Source: Gimesia aquarii (GTDB lineage Bacteria; Planctomycetota; Planctomycetia; Planctomycetales; Planctomycetaceae). From it: a DNA stretch of 64,000 bases. The DNA lies in NCBI RefSeq assembly GCF_007748195.1, contig NZ_CP037920.1, forward strand, positions 3,756,303 to 3,820,302. The letters are read 5' to 3'. Below are positions 46,401 to 53,865 of the stretch, one piece after another (position 1 is the stretch's first letter; each line of letters begins with the position of its first letter). A program made the position numbers and the translations under genes. The notes beneath the pieces are model-generated. The model saw only the letters and a program-made list of their open reading frames with translations, was not told the origin of the DNA and did not search any database.

Positions 46401-48576
46401 TCCACGATGCAACGATTTCATAATGCGCATCACCGGCTAACGCAACTTGGCCTCCTTTATGTGGGACTTCGGCAATTGCTTTCAATAAAATGAGACTCTT
46501 CTCAGGAGACGCCAGATTAACACGGCGTGATTTAAGATCATCAGTAAATGCTCTCAGGTCAAACAGATCATCGGTTCCTCTTAAGGAAAGTTTAAATCCA
46601 TCTTTTCCTTTATTTGCACCGTGACATAACCCGGAATTACACCCCATTTTAGTAAATGCGGGGGCAACATCCCGCCAGTAATCGGGACGGTAATCTTCAG
46701 GAAATTCGGCTACAGTTATTTTCGCTTTCGTTTGAATTCCCTTTTGACTGAAATTGACATCAACAGTGCCTGGTTGAAGTGCACGTACCAAGCCAGTCGG
46801 AGAAACATGTATTTTTCCTGGTTGGCTTAAATTTACTTTTACCAAACGCGTCAGATCTGTTTTCCCTCCGGATTTTAAGTATCCTGTAACAATGAACTGA
46901 ATCGTGTCATATTTTTGTGCGATCCTGGCAGTTGGTGGTTGTACTTCTAGTTTCACTACCGGGTCAGAGTCAGAGAGTGTTTCTTGTGGCAATTTTTTAT
47001 GATTCAAATCGACTACGACTACTTCAGATTTCTGTGTTCCAATTTTCGATTCTGCTAATTGTTTTTGACTGGCTTCTAAAGGAACAGGTACAAATGATTT
47101 TTTCAGTTTCCCTGTTTTCGCTTCAAACAGCCGAACCTGGCCATCTTGTCCTGCGGTGGCAATAATTTCGCCCTGCGGGTGATAAGCAACAGTATATAAA
47201 CCTGACTCTGGAACCTTGACTTCACTTACAAGCTTGACAGATTTTGTCCGATTCTCTTCGACTTGCTTTTTCTCAGCCGGGGTTCTTGTCACAACACGTT
47301 TTGATAGAATTTTAACCAATTCAGGAGAAAACTTTTTTTCAATTTTGAAAGAGAAGACTTTCAGTTCCCCTGTATGATTCAGACTACTGACTGCGACCAA
47401 TTGTTTGCCATTCGGATGAATATCGACTCCGAATATTCTTCCTTTGAGAGCAGGGAAGCGTCTTACCTGGTTTGCATCGTCACCAATCACACGCACTGAC
47501 TGACGGAATACATGGTAAAGTTTAGGTATACCATCTGCACCTCCAACCAGAATTGTATCTTGAGTTGGATGGCGAGCAATCGCTGCCAGTCCCCCTGTCA
47601 AAGCTTTGGGGGTAATCGAAGTAATGTTATCGATAAATCGCTGTGTTTTTAATTCAGCCAGTTTCGTTGTCCTGTCACGACTGACAGAAATGACATGACT
47701 CCCATCAGTTGAAAAAACAGTATCAAGGACCCAATCATAATGGGCATTCTGATAAAGAATCTCTTTCGCTGTCTCGACTTCGATCACACGCACAGTATTA
47801 TCAGCACAACCAAATGCCAGTAATTTTCCATCTGGAGACCAACTCGCACCGTAAATGGTGTCATAGGTTAATGGGACCGACTTTTTCAGTGTTTGTTTTG
47901 CCACATCCCAGATTTGAATTTCGCCCCGCTCAGCAGGGGTTCCTCCCGTTACTGCTAAATATTTTCCATCAGGCGAAAACTGAACTGATTCAATCCGTTG
48001 AGATTTCCCAATCAGTCGCCCGACCAGCTTATCACCTTGTGCAGTATGGAGCACAACTTCATGAAAACCAGCAACAGCCAGAAGTTTTCCGTCAGGAGAG
48101 TAATCGAGTGAAGTGACTACCGGAGGAGAGGAATACTTAGGCGGATTCTTTTTATTAAATTGGTACTCAACTTTCTTCGGTGAATCATCAATGGCTCCCT
48201 GTTGAATCCAAGAGCGAATCAAGGCGATTTGATCTTGCAAAAGAGGTGATTTCCCTTTCGGCATTTCGGCTTCGTTACCATGGGGAGTAATCAATTTTAC
48301 AAAATAGCTTTCATCAGGCTTACCTGGAATGATGGCAGTGGTCTCACTTTCTCCCCCCTTAAGTAAACGCGAAAACTCTGTAATCACATATTCCCCTTCA
48401 GGATTGCGTGGATGATGGCATCCTGCACAATGTGCCTGAAGTATCGGACGAATCTGTTGATAAAAGCTGATTTTGCCTTTTACTTCAGATGGATTTGCAG
48501 CGAAGGTACTCGACGCAAAATATGTACATAAAGTAATGGTAGTGATAGCAAAAGAAAGGAACTTGTCGATCGACAT
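43435..48576 (-). CDS. Giant secreted protein: cytochrome c, WD40, Ig-like, DUF1549 and DUF1553 domains
   Basis: The 1713-residue protein has a signal peptide (1-~27) and a planctomycete cytochrome domain with heme motif CAGCH (50-54). WD40 repeats follow (about 145-510; e.g. SVQFSPDGKYLAV, GASWSPDGKLLAFG), then Ig-like BIG_2-type units, a second cysteine motif CNSGLCH and a DUF1549 domain with FIRRLFIDLTGLPPT and a third heme-like CNKCH. DUF1553 ends in DLTWALINSPAFLFNR and is interrupted by a coiled coil and a discoidin-like insert. ATG at 48576 follows a G-rich ribosome site. These parts are more often split over two or three genes. An extracellular redox or degradative role is inferred. 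Confidence 0.88.
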   Translation of the reverse strand: MSIDKFLSFAITTITLCTYFASSTFAANPSEVKGKISFYQQIRPILQAHCAGCHHPRNPEGEYVITEFSRLLKGGESETTAIIPGKPDESYFVKLITPHGNEAEMPKGKSPLLQDQIALIRSWIQQGAIDDSPKKVEYQFNKKNPPKYSSPPVVTSLDYSPDGKLLAVAGFHEVVLHTAQGDKLVGRLIGKSQRIESVQFSPDGKYLAVTGGTPAERGEIQIWDVAKQTLKKSVPLTYDTIYGASWSPDGKLLAFGCADNTVRVIEVETAKEILYQNAHYDWVLDTVFSTDGSHVISVSRDRTTKLAELKTQRFIDNITSITPKALTGGLAAIARHPTQDTILVGGADGIPKLYHVFRQSVRVIGDDANQVRRFPALKGRIFGVDIHPNGKQLVAVSSLNHTGELKVFSFKIEKKFSPELVKILSKRVVTRTPAEKKQVEENRTKSVKLVSEVKVPESGLYTVAYHPQGEIIATAGQDGQVRLFEAKTGKLKKSFVPVPLEASQKQLAESKIGTQKSEVVVVDLNHKKLPQETLSDSDPVVKLEVQPPTARIAQKYDTIQFIVTGYLKSGGKTDLTRLVKVNLSQPGKIHVSPTGLVRALQPGTVDVNFSQKGIQTKAKITVAEFPEDYRPDYWRDVAPAFTKMGCNSGLCHGANKGKDGFKLSLRGTDDLFDLRAFTDDLKSRRVNLASPEKSLILLKAIAEVPHKGGQVALAGDAHYEIVASWIKNGTPLKKDSARVTSIKITPENPVVPRAGLLQQFRVLATYDNGEVRDVTSDSFIDSSNIEIAKMHHGGIVEVLRRGEAPLLARYQGKYAATTVTVMGDRTDFVWKQVPIHNYIDQLVDNKLKKTKTLPSDLCTDAEFIRRLFIDLTGLPPTIEDVKTFLADKRESNVKRNALIDRLIGSPEFVEHWTNKWADLLQVNRKYLGVEGAKLFREWIRKSVSDNVPYDQFVYQVLSASGSNKTNPAASYFKIHRTPVDTMENTTHLFLAIRFNCNKCHDHPFERWTQDQYYETSAFFAQYGLKNAPESKGRMIGRTAVESGKPLFEVIYDKKDGEMIHERTGAKTLPKFPYPAEFKTEKIELSRREQLARWITSRDNQYFAKAYANRIWGYLTGTGLIEPIDDIRAGNPPSNPELLDQLTADFLKHDFDIRHLMRVVCQSRTYQLSIKTNKWNEDDSINYSHAKARRLPAEVLYDSLCRVTGSLSNIPGVPAGTRAAELPDVGFKLKSDFLAKFGRAQRESPCECERSSSVELGPVMALISGPTVGNAISDPNNALSKLVQEEKDDHSLIDSIFLRVLNRPATNEEKQAGVNLIQQQIQSEHDALTKRLVTYEKSLSPDVIKQENLRVKNVQEAQHAVTSFQKAIAPREAWLNEEQKARTAKLQKVLSEYQKALKTKIANWEKQNLKGSKWVALKPETMSATNKATLELQKDLSILATGKNGKGDYQIVAHSPLKGISAVRLEVLTHDSLPNKGPGRAADGNIVLNEFEVYSALKSKPEQKTKLTLSNAQADFSQNVYNISTAIDGKVKPSSDGWALAPQTGKSHMASFDIQSKVTGDDQGTILTFVLKQHFSSNTHSIGRFRLSVTNSGGPTTLDKHPKDIQKILAKKQDKRNAAENKKLLDYYSKSDRKLQAQLKAVADSKKPRPTDPKLVELRNHLMKMQNVRPVDRKLTRLRNDVRLSGEQVKQKRLIAAQDLTWALINSPAFLFNR

Positions 48577-48624
48577 GAGCCCCAACCCCCTTATGGCAGA
48601 CCTAAGTTAAAATAACTCTGGTGA

Positions 48625-48647
48625 TGAAAAGAGATAGTCTCTTTTCA
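48625..48647. repeat. Leader hairpin 1
   Basis: Perfect 10-base arms TGAAAAGAGA and TCTCTTTTCA separated by TAG, ending 49 bases upstream of the giant gene's start codon. In RNA this forms a stable stem with a 3-base loop. Confidence 0.6.
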
Positions 48648-48651
48648 CTGC

Positions 48652-48700
48652 CCCTTATTGATCTGAGAGGACTCTTTCGAGAGTAGATGATCAATCAGGG
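48652..48700. repeat. Leader hairpin 2, compound stem
   Basis: Outer arms CCCTTATTGATC (48652-48663) and GATCAATCAGGG (48689-48700) pair with one mismatch. Inside them is ACTCT-TTCG-AGAGT (48671-48684). The two nested stems suggest selected RNA structure. Confidence 0.6.
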
Positions 48701-48718
48701 TGAGAGTGACGGAAGGAT

Positions 48719-48750
48719 TAGTTTCTCTGACTGCTCCCAGTCAGAAACTA
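48719..48750. repeat. Leader hairpin 3
   Basis: Arms TAGTTTCTCTGACTG (48719-48733) and CAGTCAGAAACTA (48738-48750) pair over 13 bases with a 2-base bulge and a 4-base loop. There is no T-run on either side, so it is not an obvious terminator. Confidence 0.6.
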
Positions 48751-48853
48751 GATTCTCGAATGCAATAATATATTACTATTATGAATATATCGTAATTCTT
48801 CGTCGATAATAATTTCTCTTTTTTTGATATATTTTTTGAAGATTTCTTTTCCT

Positions 48854-48889
48854 GTCCAAGGTAATCATCAGGTCCAAGGTAATCATCAG
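48854..48889. repeat. 18-base tandem direct repeat
   Basis: GTCCAAGGTAATCATCAG occurs twice without a gap, at 48854-48871 and 48872-48889. It lies about 280-310 bases upstream of the giant gene. It may be a duplicated protein-binding site or simple replication slippage. Confidence 0.8.
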
Positions 48890-49011
48890 GACAAAATTCA
48901 CCCCATTTCGGTATCGAAACTCAATTTGCTGCAAGAAACATCTCCCGGGGCCTTTGTAATCATTAATAGAACGAAACAGAAATTGAACATTTCGCAAAAT
49001 ACAAAAGGAAA

Positions 49012-49042
49012 TAAAAAAGAGGTGGCTGTTTCCAGCCACCTC
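49012..49042 (-). terminator. Intrinsic terminator of the Tad-like gene cluster
   Basis: Perfect 10-base arms GAGGTGGCTG (49019-49028) and CAGCCACCTC (49033-49042) with a 4-base loop. In the minus-strand transcript they are followed directly by TTTTTTAT. It lies 57 bases after the TadG-like stop codon. Confidence 0.92.
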
Positions 49043-49098
49043 AATCACTCAGGTAGAAATCAACCCAAGCAGGCACGAATCATTTAGTATTCGCTTCT

Positions 49099-50907
49099 TT
49101 AAAAATCATTTTCAGGATCCGCCAACAATTTTGCTGGTGGAACATTGGCAGCGATCTTTCCGAAGGCGACCAACAATTGGTCCCTCATATCTTCAATCGT
49201 GGCACCACCCGGTGCATCGATCCAAATTCCATTGCACGCCTTGGCGATTGCCTGCATTAAATTTCGATCAGCTCCTTTACCAACGGTCATCGTATGCACG
49301 GTATAACCCATGTTGGCGGCTTCCACTGCTTGCCAGAAAGCATACTGTTTACTTTTGCTTGAAGTGGAATAGTCTGAGTTACCATCACCATCAAAGTCAG
49401 TAACTTCATCCCAGCTCCAAGTTCCTGGTAAAGACCAACCCGAAGGGGAACGATTGGCATTCCCGTCAGTCATCACCAATATCGTAGGCCGAGCACCAAC
49501 TCGTCCATGTGAATATAACAGTTCTCGTGCATCACGAATCCCGTACCCCATTCCAGTATAAGCAGCGTAATGAGAAGCCTGTTTGTGTCTCTGAATCGTA
49601 TCGATATCTTCGTAACGATTCGTAATGAGCTCATCTCCTAAATCAACAGTATCTGCAACACCGTCATCATTGAGAACAGATTCGACACGGGAAGAACTAT
49701 CATAGGTTACTAACCCGGTATAGTCTCCGAATTTTAACCCGCCAAGGAATTCGTTAAAGAGTGTCACTCCCTCTTTCATCGCATGGAACGGATAAATGGG
49801 AGCACGCCATAAATCTTCAGACTGATTATTCTTCTTACGTCTTTCAATCAGATAACCAACGAGAGTACGATAACCATAGTCCTTTCTGTAACCATAGTTT
49901 TTAACAGAACTATCATTTCGCACCCAGTTAATATAGTTTTTCCATGCGCTCTTATTCGCAGATCCTGTGGGTTGTCCTTTTAAATTGCCATTACTATCTT
50001 TTCCTTCCTGAGGAAATGGATATTTCAGGTTTCCATTCGCATCGACTTCATCCAAGTCGAGTGCATAAAAAACCGTTTCATCACTGTTGGAACTATTATA
50101 AGTACCATTCGCTGAGTTAATCTTTCCATAGCCTGTCGCGGGAAATTTTAGTTTCCCTGTATCCGAGTAGGTAGTCCCTGAGGCAACTAATGAATCCCAG
50201 ATATCATCCAGATTCTGCTCCACAGCTGCTTTCCCCATACTTGAAGAAGACATAGCGTCAAATTGACTGTCGTAACTCATAGAACCAGAGTAGTCGAGCA
50301 CAAGTACAATGTCTCGTGCTTCTATGAATGCGATTGCTGAAGTCGTAATTGATGCAGTTTTATCATTCATGAGTCCAGCAAAGAACAGTTGTAATTTTGA
50401 GTCTTCTTGACCTTCGGTTGGATTATCGCGACGCGCTGTCACCTTCACGACGTTATAAGGCTTAGCATCTTCTCCCCAATCCATATGGTCATTGCCCTGA
50501 CTGTCTTTATAGTGTTTTCCAAATTCGACGTCAGTTTCAGGATCAATGTAAACGCCATTTAAACGAGCCACTTTTTCTGCCATGGCCTTAGCGGCGTCTA
50601 CAGCAATTGTATTGGCGTCCTGAACTGCGCCCCCTACATCTTGACCTTGATCAATATCATTTGCAGCTTCCTGGATCGTGTTTGTAATTTGTTGAGCAGC
50701 AGCCAGGGCAGCGGCATCAACGGCATTCCGCATTCTGGTTTTGGTCATTGTGATAACGGCGATATCAATACCAAATGCCAAAAATCCCATCGTAGCGATG
50801 AGAAATGGAGCAGCCATCACCATGAACGCACCACGACGGTTTTGTTCGCCTGGCAAGTTCAACTTTTCATCATGTGTATTTTGTACCTGTTTCATCATTC
50901 CCCCCAT
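49099..50907 (-). CDS. TadG-like pilus-assembly protein with VWA domain
   Basis: The N-terminus (RRGAFMVMAAPFLIATMGFLAF, about 24-46) is the TadG/TadE-type anchor followed by NAVDAAALAAAQ. A VWA domain starts at about 199 with the MIDAS D205-Y-S-G-S209 in VLVLDYSGSMS and contains large inserts rich in Tyr, Asn and Asp. The 602-residue protein is the last gene of a three-gene unit with two TadE-like genes, pointing to minor pseudopilins or surface factors of a Tad system whose motor genes are not in the window. Alternative ATGs lie at 50898 and 50895. Confidence 0.82.
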   Translation of the reverse strand: MGGMMKQVQNTHDEKLNLPGEQNRRGAFMVMAAPFLIATMGFLAFGIDIAVITMTKTRMRNAVDAAALAAAQQITNTIQEAANDIDQGQDVGGAVQDANTIAVDAAKAMAEKVARLNGVYIDPETDVEFGKHYKDSQGNDHMDWGEDAKPYNVVKVTARRDNPTEGQEDSKLQLFFAGLMNDKTASITTSAIAFIEARDIVLVLDYSGSMSYDSQFDAMSSSSMGKAAVEQNLDDIWDSLVASGTTYSDTGKLKFPATGYGKINSANGTYNSSNSDETVFYALDLDEVDANGNLKYPFPQEGKDSNGNLKGQPTGSANKSAWKNYINWVRNDSSVKNYGYRKDYGYRTLVGYLIERRKKNNQSEDLWRAPIYPFHAMKEGVTLFNEFLGGLKFGDYTGLVTYDSSSRVESVLNDDGVADTVDLGDELITNRYEDIDTIQRHKQASHYAAYTGMGYGIRDARELLYSHGRVGARPTILVMTDGNANRSPSGWSLPGTWSWDEVTDFDGDGNSDYSTSSKSKQYAFWQAVEAANMGYTVHTMTVGKGADRNLMQAIAKACNGIWIDAPGGATIEDMRDQLLVAFGKIAANVPPAKLLADPENDF

Positions 50908-50947
50908 GTTCCCCTGAAGTCAGAGTGAGACTCTTTAAAAATGTTTT

Positions 50948-51520
50948 CTAGTTGACAATCTTTGTCGTGCCATTATTCAAAATTAAATCCCAGACCGGAT
51001 CACCATTGAGTGGCTTCGCCATTGATCCTTCCAGATTCATAATATCCGTGAGATCTGAACTTAATGCTCCCTCAGGAATCTCAATTCCAATTCGAAATAA
51101 TCGATTTCGATTGGATAAGTCACTCAAGTCAAAGGTATCACCTGCACTGGGAGGATTTGGCATTGGATCAAGGGGAACTCCATCTTCATCATCGGCATGC
51201 GTGATCGTAATCGTCAGATTTGATTCATCGTTTTCAATCCCTGATGCACGCAAAAAATTACGTACATCAAGAATGATTTTATCATTCAAGTTCATTCCAT
51301 TAGGTAAATCCAAACCGGCATCCATCGAAGCTAATCGCCCGGCCTGTGCTAATGACGCGTCCATGACCGTTGTTGTATGCACTGCACGGCGCACTGCAAC
51401 CATTCCAAGGATTAACGCCAGAAAAACGGGCGCAATCACGGCAAATTCCACTGCAGCTACACCTTTGCGGCTTTGAAATTTGATTTCCGATTTTGTTTGA
51501 TTGTTTCGAATTACTCGCAT
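50948..51520 (-). CDS. TadE-like pseudopilin
   Basis: The 190-residue protein has the TadE signature: basic start, GVAAVEFAVIAPVFLALILG (about 20-39), then a short extracytoplasmic domain that ends in IVN. The E after VAAV is the conserved glutamate next to the anchor helix. AGGAGT precedes the ATG. It is the middle gene of the unit. A 174-codon open frame on the opposite strand is only a shadow of this gene. Confidence 0.85.
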   Translation of the reverse strand: MRVIRNNQTKSEIKFQSRKGVAAVEFAVIAPVFLALILGMVAVRRAVHTTTVMDASLAQAGRLASMDAGLDLPNGMNLNDKIILDVRNFLRASGIENDESNLTITITHADDEDGVPLDPMPNPPSAGDTFDLSDLSNRNRLFRIGIEIPEGALSSDLTDIMNLEGSMAKPLNGDPVWDLILNNGTTKIVN

Positions 51521-51591
51521 GAGTTTACTCCTGCTAACAGTGGCTTACCTGAAACGGTAATATTTTCTGCAAACAAAATTGTTGCAGAGAT

Positions 51592-52119
51592 TTATTCGTG
51601 ACGCCTGACAGTATGCCCAGACAACATAAGACTCTCTTCATGACTTGCTGCTGCTGCGGCCTCTACCGGGTCAACAAAAAATGAGCTTAGTAGTCGAACA
51701 TCTTTATACGGAACTTCCACACGAACGATAAATAATTGCGCTTTTTCAGCGTTTGCAAGATTCATGTCGGGAAGGGCAGCAAAATCGATTTGTGAAACAT
51801 CGACACCTTCTGTGTCAAACATACTGGCATTTTTCACCATGATTGTGGCAAGATTTGAATCAAAAACGGTATCAAGTAATGATTTGACTTTCGTTTCCAC
51901 CTGTGCTGTTGTAACACCCTCAAGACGACCTAATTTCGCGCCTTCCTGTGTTGCTTCCTGAATGATATTGGATACCACGTAGGCATATCCAAATTCGAAA
52001 ATGGCATAGACAAATGCCAGAAAAACAGGAGCTACGAACGCTAATTCGACTAAAGTCGCCCCAGAGCGTCCTTCACAATTTTTTTGATTCAATGCCTGTC
52101 GGCGATGCCGCGTCAACAT
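51592..52119 (-). CDS. TadE-like pseudopilin
   Basis: The 175-residue protein has the TadE anchor GATLVELAFVAPVFLAFVYA (about 19-38) and a following FEFGYAYVVSNIIQEATQEG helix, then a C-terminal part ending SGHTVRRHE. AGAGGA is 6 bases before the ATG. It is the first gene of the unit and a paralogue of the next gene; two different TadE-like proteins plus one TadG-like protein is a common composition. Confidence 0.85.
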   Translation of the reverse strand: MLTRHRRQALNQKNCEGRSGATLVELAFVAPVFLAFVYAIFEFGYAYVVSNIIQEATQEGAKLGRLEGVTTAQVETKVKSLLDTVFDSNLATIMVKNASMFDTEGVDVSQIDFAALPDMNLANAEKAQLFIVRVEVPYKDVRLLSSFFVDPVEAAAAASHEESLMLSGHTVRRHE

Positions 52120-52529
52120 CTCAGTCCTCTTGAAAATATTAGTATTGATCCAACTTTGGTTTAATTCATATTCTGCAACTAGGCAGCCGGCCGGGAGAGT
52201 ACATTCAAGAGGGGATGGTTTTATCCACTAAAACAATAGCTTAGAAATGAGCATGAGGAGGGATTTTTCTGTAAAAAAAAACTTATCATCTTATGTAGTA
52301 ATACTGATACAGGATGCAAAATAAAACGCTTTCTCTGCGGTCAATATGTTGCCAAAAAGCCACATCAAACGGATGAATGCCAAAAAATTGTTAATTTCTT
52401 GTATCTAAGGGAGGGTTATCGTTCTACTTCAATTGAAATCCATGCTGCATTAGCGATACACTGTCGACTAACGTGCCAATTGGTTTCTCAAAAATTTAAA
52501 GATTAAATATGTTTTGGCAGAAATAAATT
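52120..52529. other. Gene-free divergent region between tadE-like gene and small protein gene
   Basis: About 410 bases with no credible frame. It must hold the promoter of the Tad-like unit (minus strand) and of the small protein (plus strand). No repeat or RNA motif was recognised apart from an A-run near 52274-52281. Confidence 0.4.
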
Positions 52530-52811
52530 ATGGGTAAAAAGGCATCTTCGACTATCAAAGCAGGCTCAAATATTCAGGTAAAAGAAGAGGTATATGTACC
52601 GGAATTTCCAGAAATTTGTTGCGGTGGCTGGACAGGAATGGTGGTGGAAGTGCGCGGCAAGAAAGTGTCTGAGCGGACCTATATCCTCGAATGGGATGAC
52701 GAAACGGAAGCGAAAATGCCCGATGCCTATAAATCTCAATGCGAAGATCAAGGGCTGTTCTTTAAGATGGCCTGCCTCCCTGGGAACGCTTTGATTCTGC
52801 GTGATTCTTAA
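52530..52811 (+). CDS. Small conserved-looking protein with SH3/KOW-like barrel, unknown function
   Basis: The 93-residue protein lacks a signal peptide. The pattern G-x-W-x-G-M-V-V-E-V then KKVSERTYILEWDDET resembles a small beta-barrel with a KOW/SH3-like start, followed by a short helical end containing CEDQGLFFKMACLPG. Three cysteines (two adjacent in EICCGGW) are notable. Similar small proteins are known in planctomycetes by recollection only. Its stop overlaps the convergent folK stop by a few bases. No function is proposed. Confidence 0.65.
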   Translation: MGKKASSTIKAGSNIQVKEEVYVPEFPEICCGGWTGMVVEVRGKKVSERTYILEWDDETEAKMPDAYKSQCEDQGLFFKMACLPGNALILRDS

Positions 52812-53311
52812 ATTTGCACATCACTAAAACACATTAACGGATTCTCATCAGTAGATGTTAATTCGTTCGCGATTTGCTCCAGTGTCTTGTTTACACCAGG
52901 AACCACATATTGGGGAGCAAGTTCCGCTAAAGGAGCGGCCAAAAATGCTCGCTCAAGTATTTCCGGATCGGGTATGATTCGGTGCCCGATTTCCAACTGC
53001 TCTTCATTAAATAAGACCAGATCGATATCAATCGTTCTGGGTCCGTTTTTATTATCAGGATCGCGGACCCGATCCAGCTGCTGTTCGATCCCGGCAATGA
53101 CATCCAATCGTAACTTAGATGCTTCTAACGGGGTCTCCATCAGAACTGCTGCATTCAAAAAATCAGCCTGATTCTCGTCTCCGACAGGACTACTTTGCCA
53201 AACGGATGATCTTTTAAGAATGACACCATAGCCACTTAATAATCTGACTGCTCGGGGAAGATAGAATTCCGGGCGAATATTACTGCCTAATGCCAGAAAG
53301 ACCTGATTCAT
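52808..53311 (-). CDS. folK: 2-amino-4-hydroxy-6-hydroxymethyldihydropteridine diphosphokinase
   Basis: FolK adds pyrophosphate from ATP to hydroxymethyl-dihydropterin in folate synthesis. The 167-residue protein has FLALGSN (5-11), SSVWQSSPVGDENQADFLNAA and the HPPK signature NGPRTIDIDLVLF (89-101) with metal-binding aspartates. It starts one base after the folB stop codon, so the two form a coupled unit. The stop overlaps the small-protein gene on the other strand. Confidence 0.94.
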   Translation of the reverse strand: MNQVFLALGSNIRPEFYLPRAVRLLSGYGVILKRSSVWQSSPVGDENQADFLNAAVLMETPLEASKLRLDVIAGIEQQLDRVRDPDNKNGPRTIDIDLVLFNEEQLEIGHRIIPDPEILERAFLAAPLAELAPQYVVPGVNKTLEQIANELTSTDENPLMCFSDVQI

Positions 53312-53312
53312 G

Positions 53313-53684
53313 TCAGACTCCGAAAAGATCCTCGCGGGTTCTCTCGATCGTCACACCTACTGAACGAGCAAAACGCAAAGCCCCAGGCTTTTCAATTCTG
53401 ACCGTTGCCCGTAGTACTCGTTCATCTTTTAAGCATAGTTTGGCAACTTCTGCAGCCATTTTTTCTACAAGTTCAAACTGTGAGTTTTCGACTAAATTGA
53501 TAATTTCTTTAGTAATCGTCCGATAGTTGACTGCATCACAAATATCATCTGACTTACCAGCCTCATTTAAGTCCACATGCAAAGTTAAATTGATCAGGAC
53601 GTCTTGTTTTTTGTTTCTTTCTTCATCATTGATGCCAATAATGGCTCGTAACAATAAATCAGAAATGTTGATTTGATCAGGCAT
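53313..53684 (-). CDS. folB: Dihydroneopterin aldolase
   Basis: FolB cleaves dihydroneopterin to hydroxymethyl-dihydropterin, the substrate of the adjacent FolK. The 123-residue protein has INISDLLLRAIIGINDEERNKKQ at the start (with the catalytic-loop glutamate), NYRTITKEI in the middle and FELVEKMAAEVAKLCL containing the pterin-anchoring glutamate. The frame is open to 53753, but only the ATG at 53684 (MPDQINISD) gives the normal family length. Cotranscribed with folK. Confidence 0.92.
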   Translation of the reverse strand: MPDQINISDLLLRAIIGINDEERNKKQDVLINLTLHVDLNEAGKSDDICDAVNYRTITKEIINLVENSQFELVEKMAAEVAKLCLKDERVLRATVRIEKPGALRFARSVGVTIERTREDLFGV

Positions 53685-53865
53685 CGTGATAATTATGATG
53701 AATATAAAAAGAGGATGCAGCAAGCTAATAAACGTTAAAACAGTTAACTCCACTATAATGTTAGTACAACTGGTTGCACAGGACAGGGCGCTTTTCTAAA
53801 AATAGAATTGATTTATTTCTTACCAAATCATTGATCTGGGCCGAAAATTGACAGAAAAAACTCAC

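Larger units (their letters stand above)
48577..49018 (-). promoter_or_regulatory. Long leader/promoter region of the giant gene
   Basis: About 440 bases separate the Tad terminator from the giant gene. The 175 bases nearest the gene hold three strong dyads (listed separately), and further out lies an 18-base tandem repeat. The part around 48770-48850 is very AT-rich and a plausible promoter site. A 89-codon minus-strand frame at 48779-49048 is not credible because it runs through the terminator and repeat. Confidence 0.45.

Noticed and set aside
48779-49048. 89-codon minus-strand frame between the Tad unit and the giant gene
   Set aside because: It starts inside an intrinsic terminator and translates a tandem repeat; no ribosome site.
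50952-51476. 174-codon frame antisense to the TadE-like gene
   Set aside because: It is a shadow of a well-supported TadE-like gene; the translation is Ser/Arg/Ile-rich with no domain and no start site signal.
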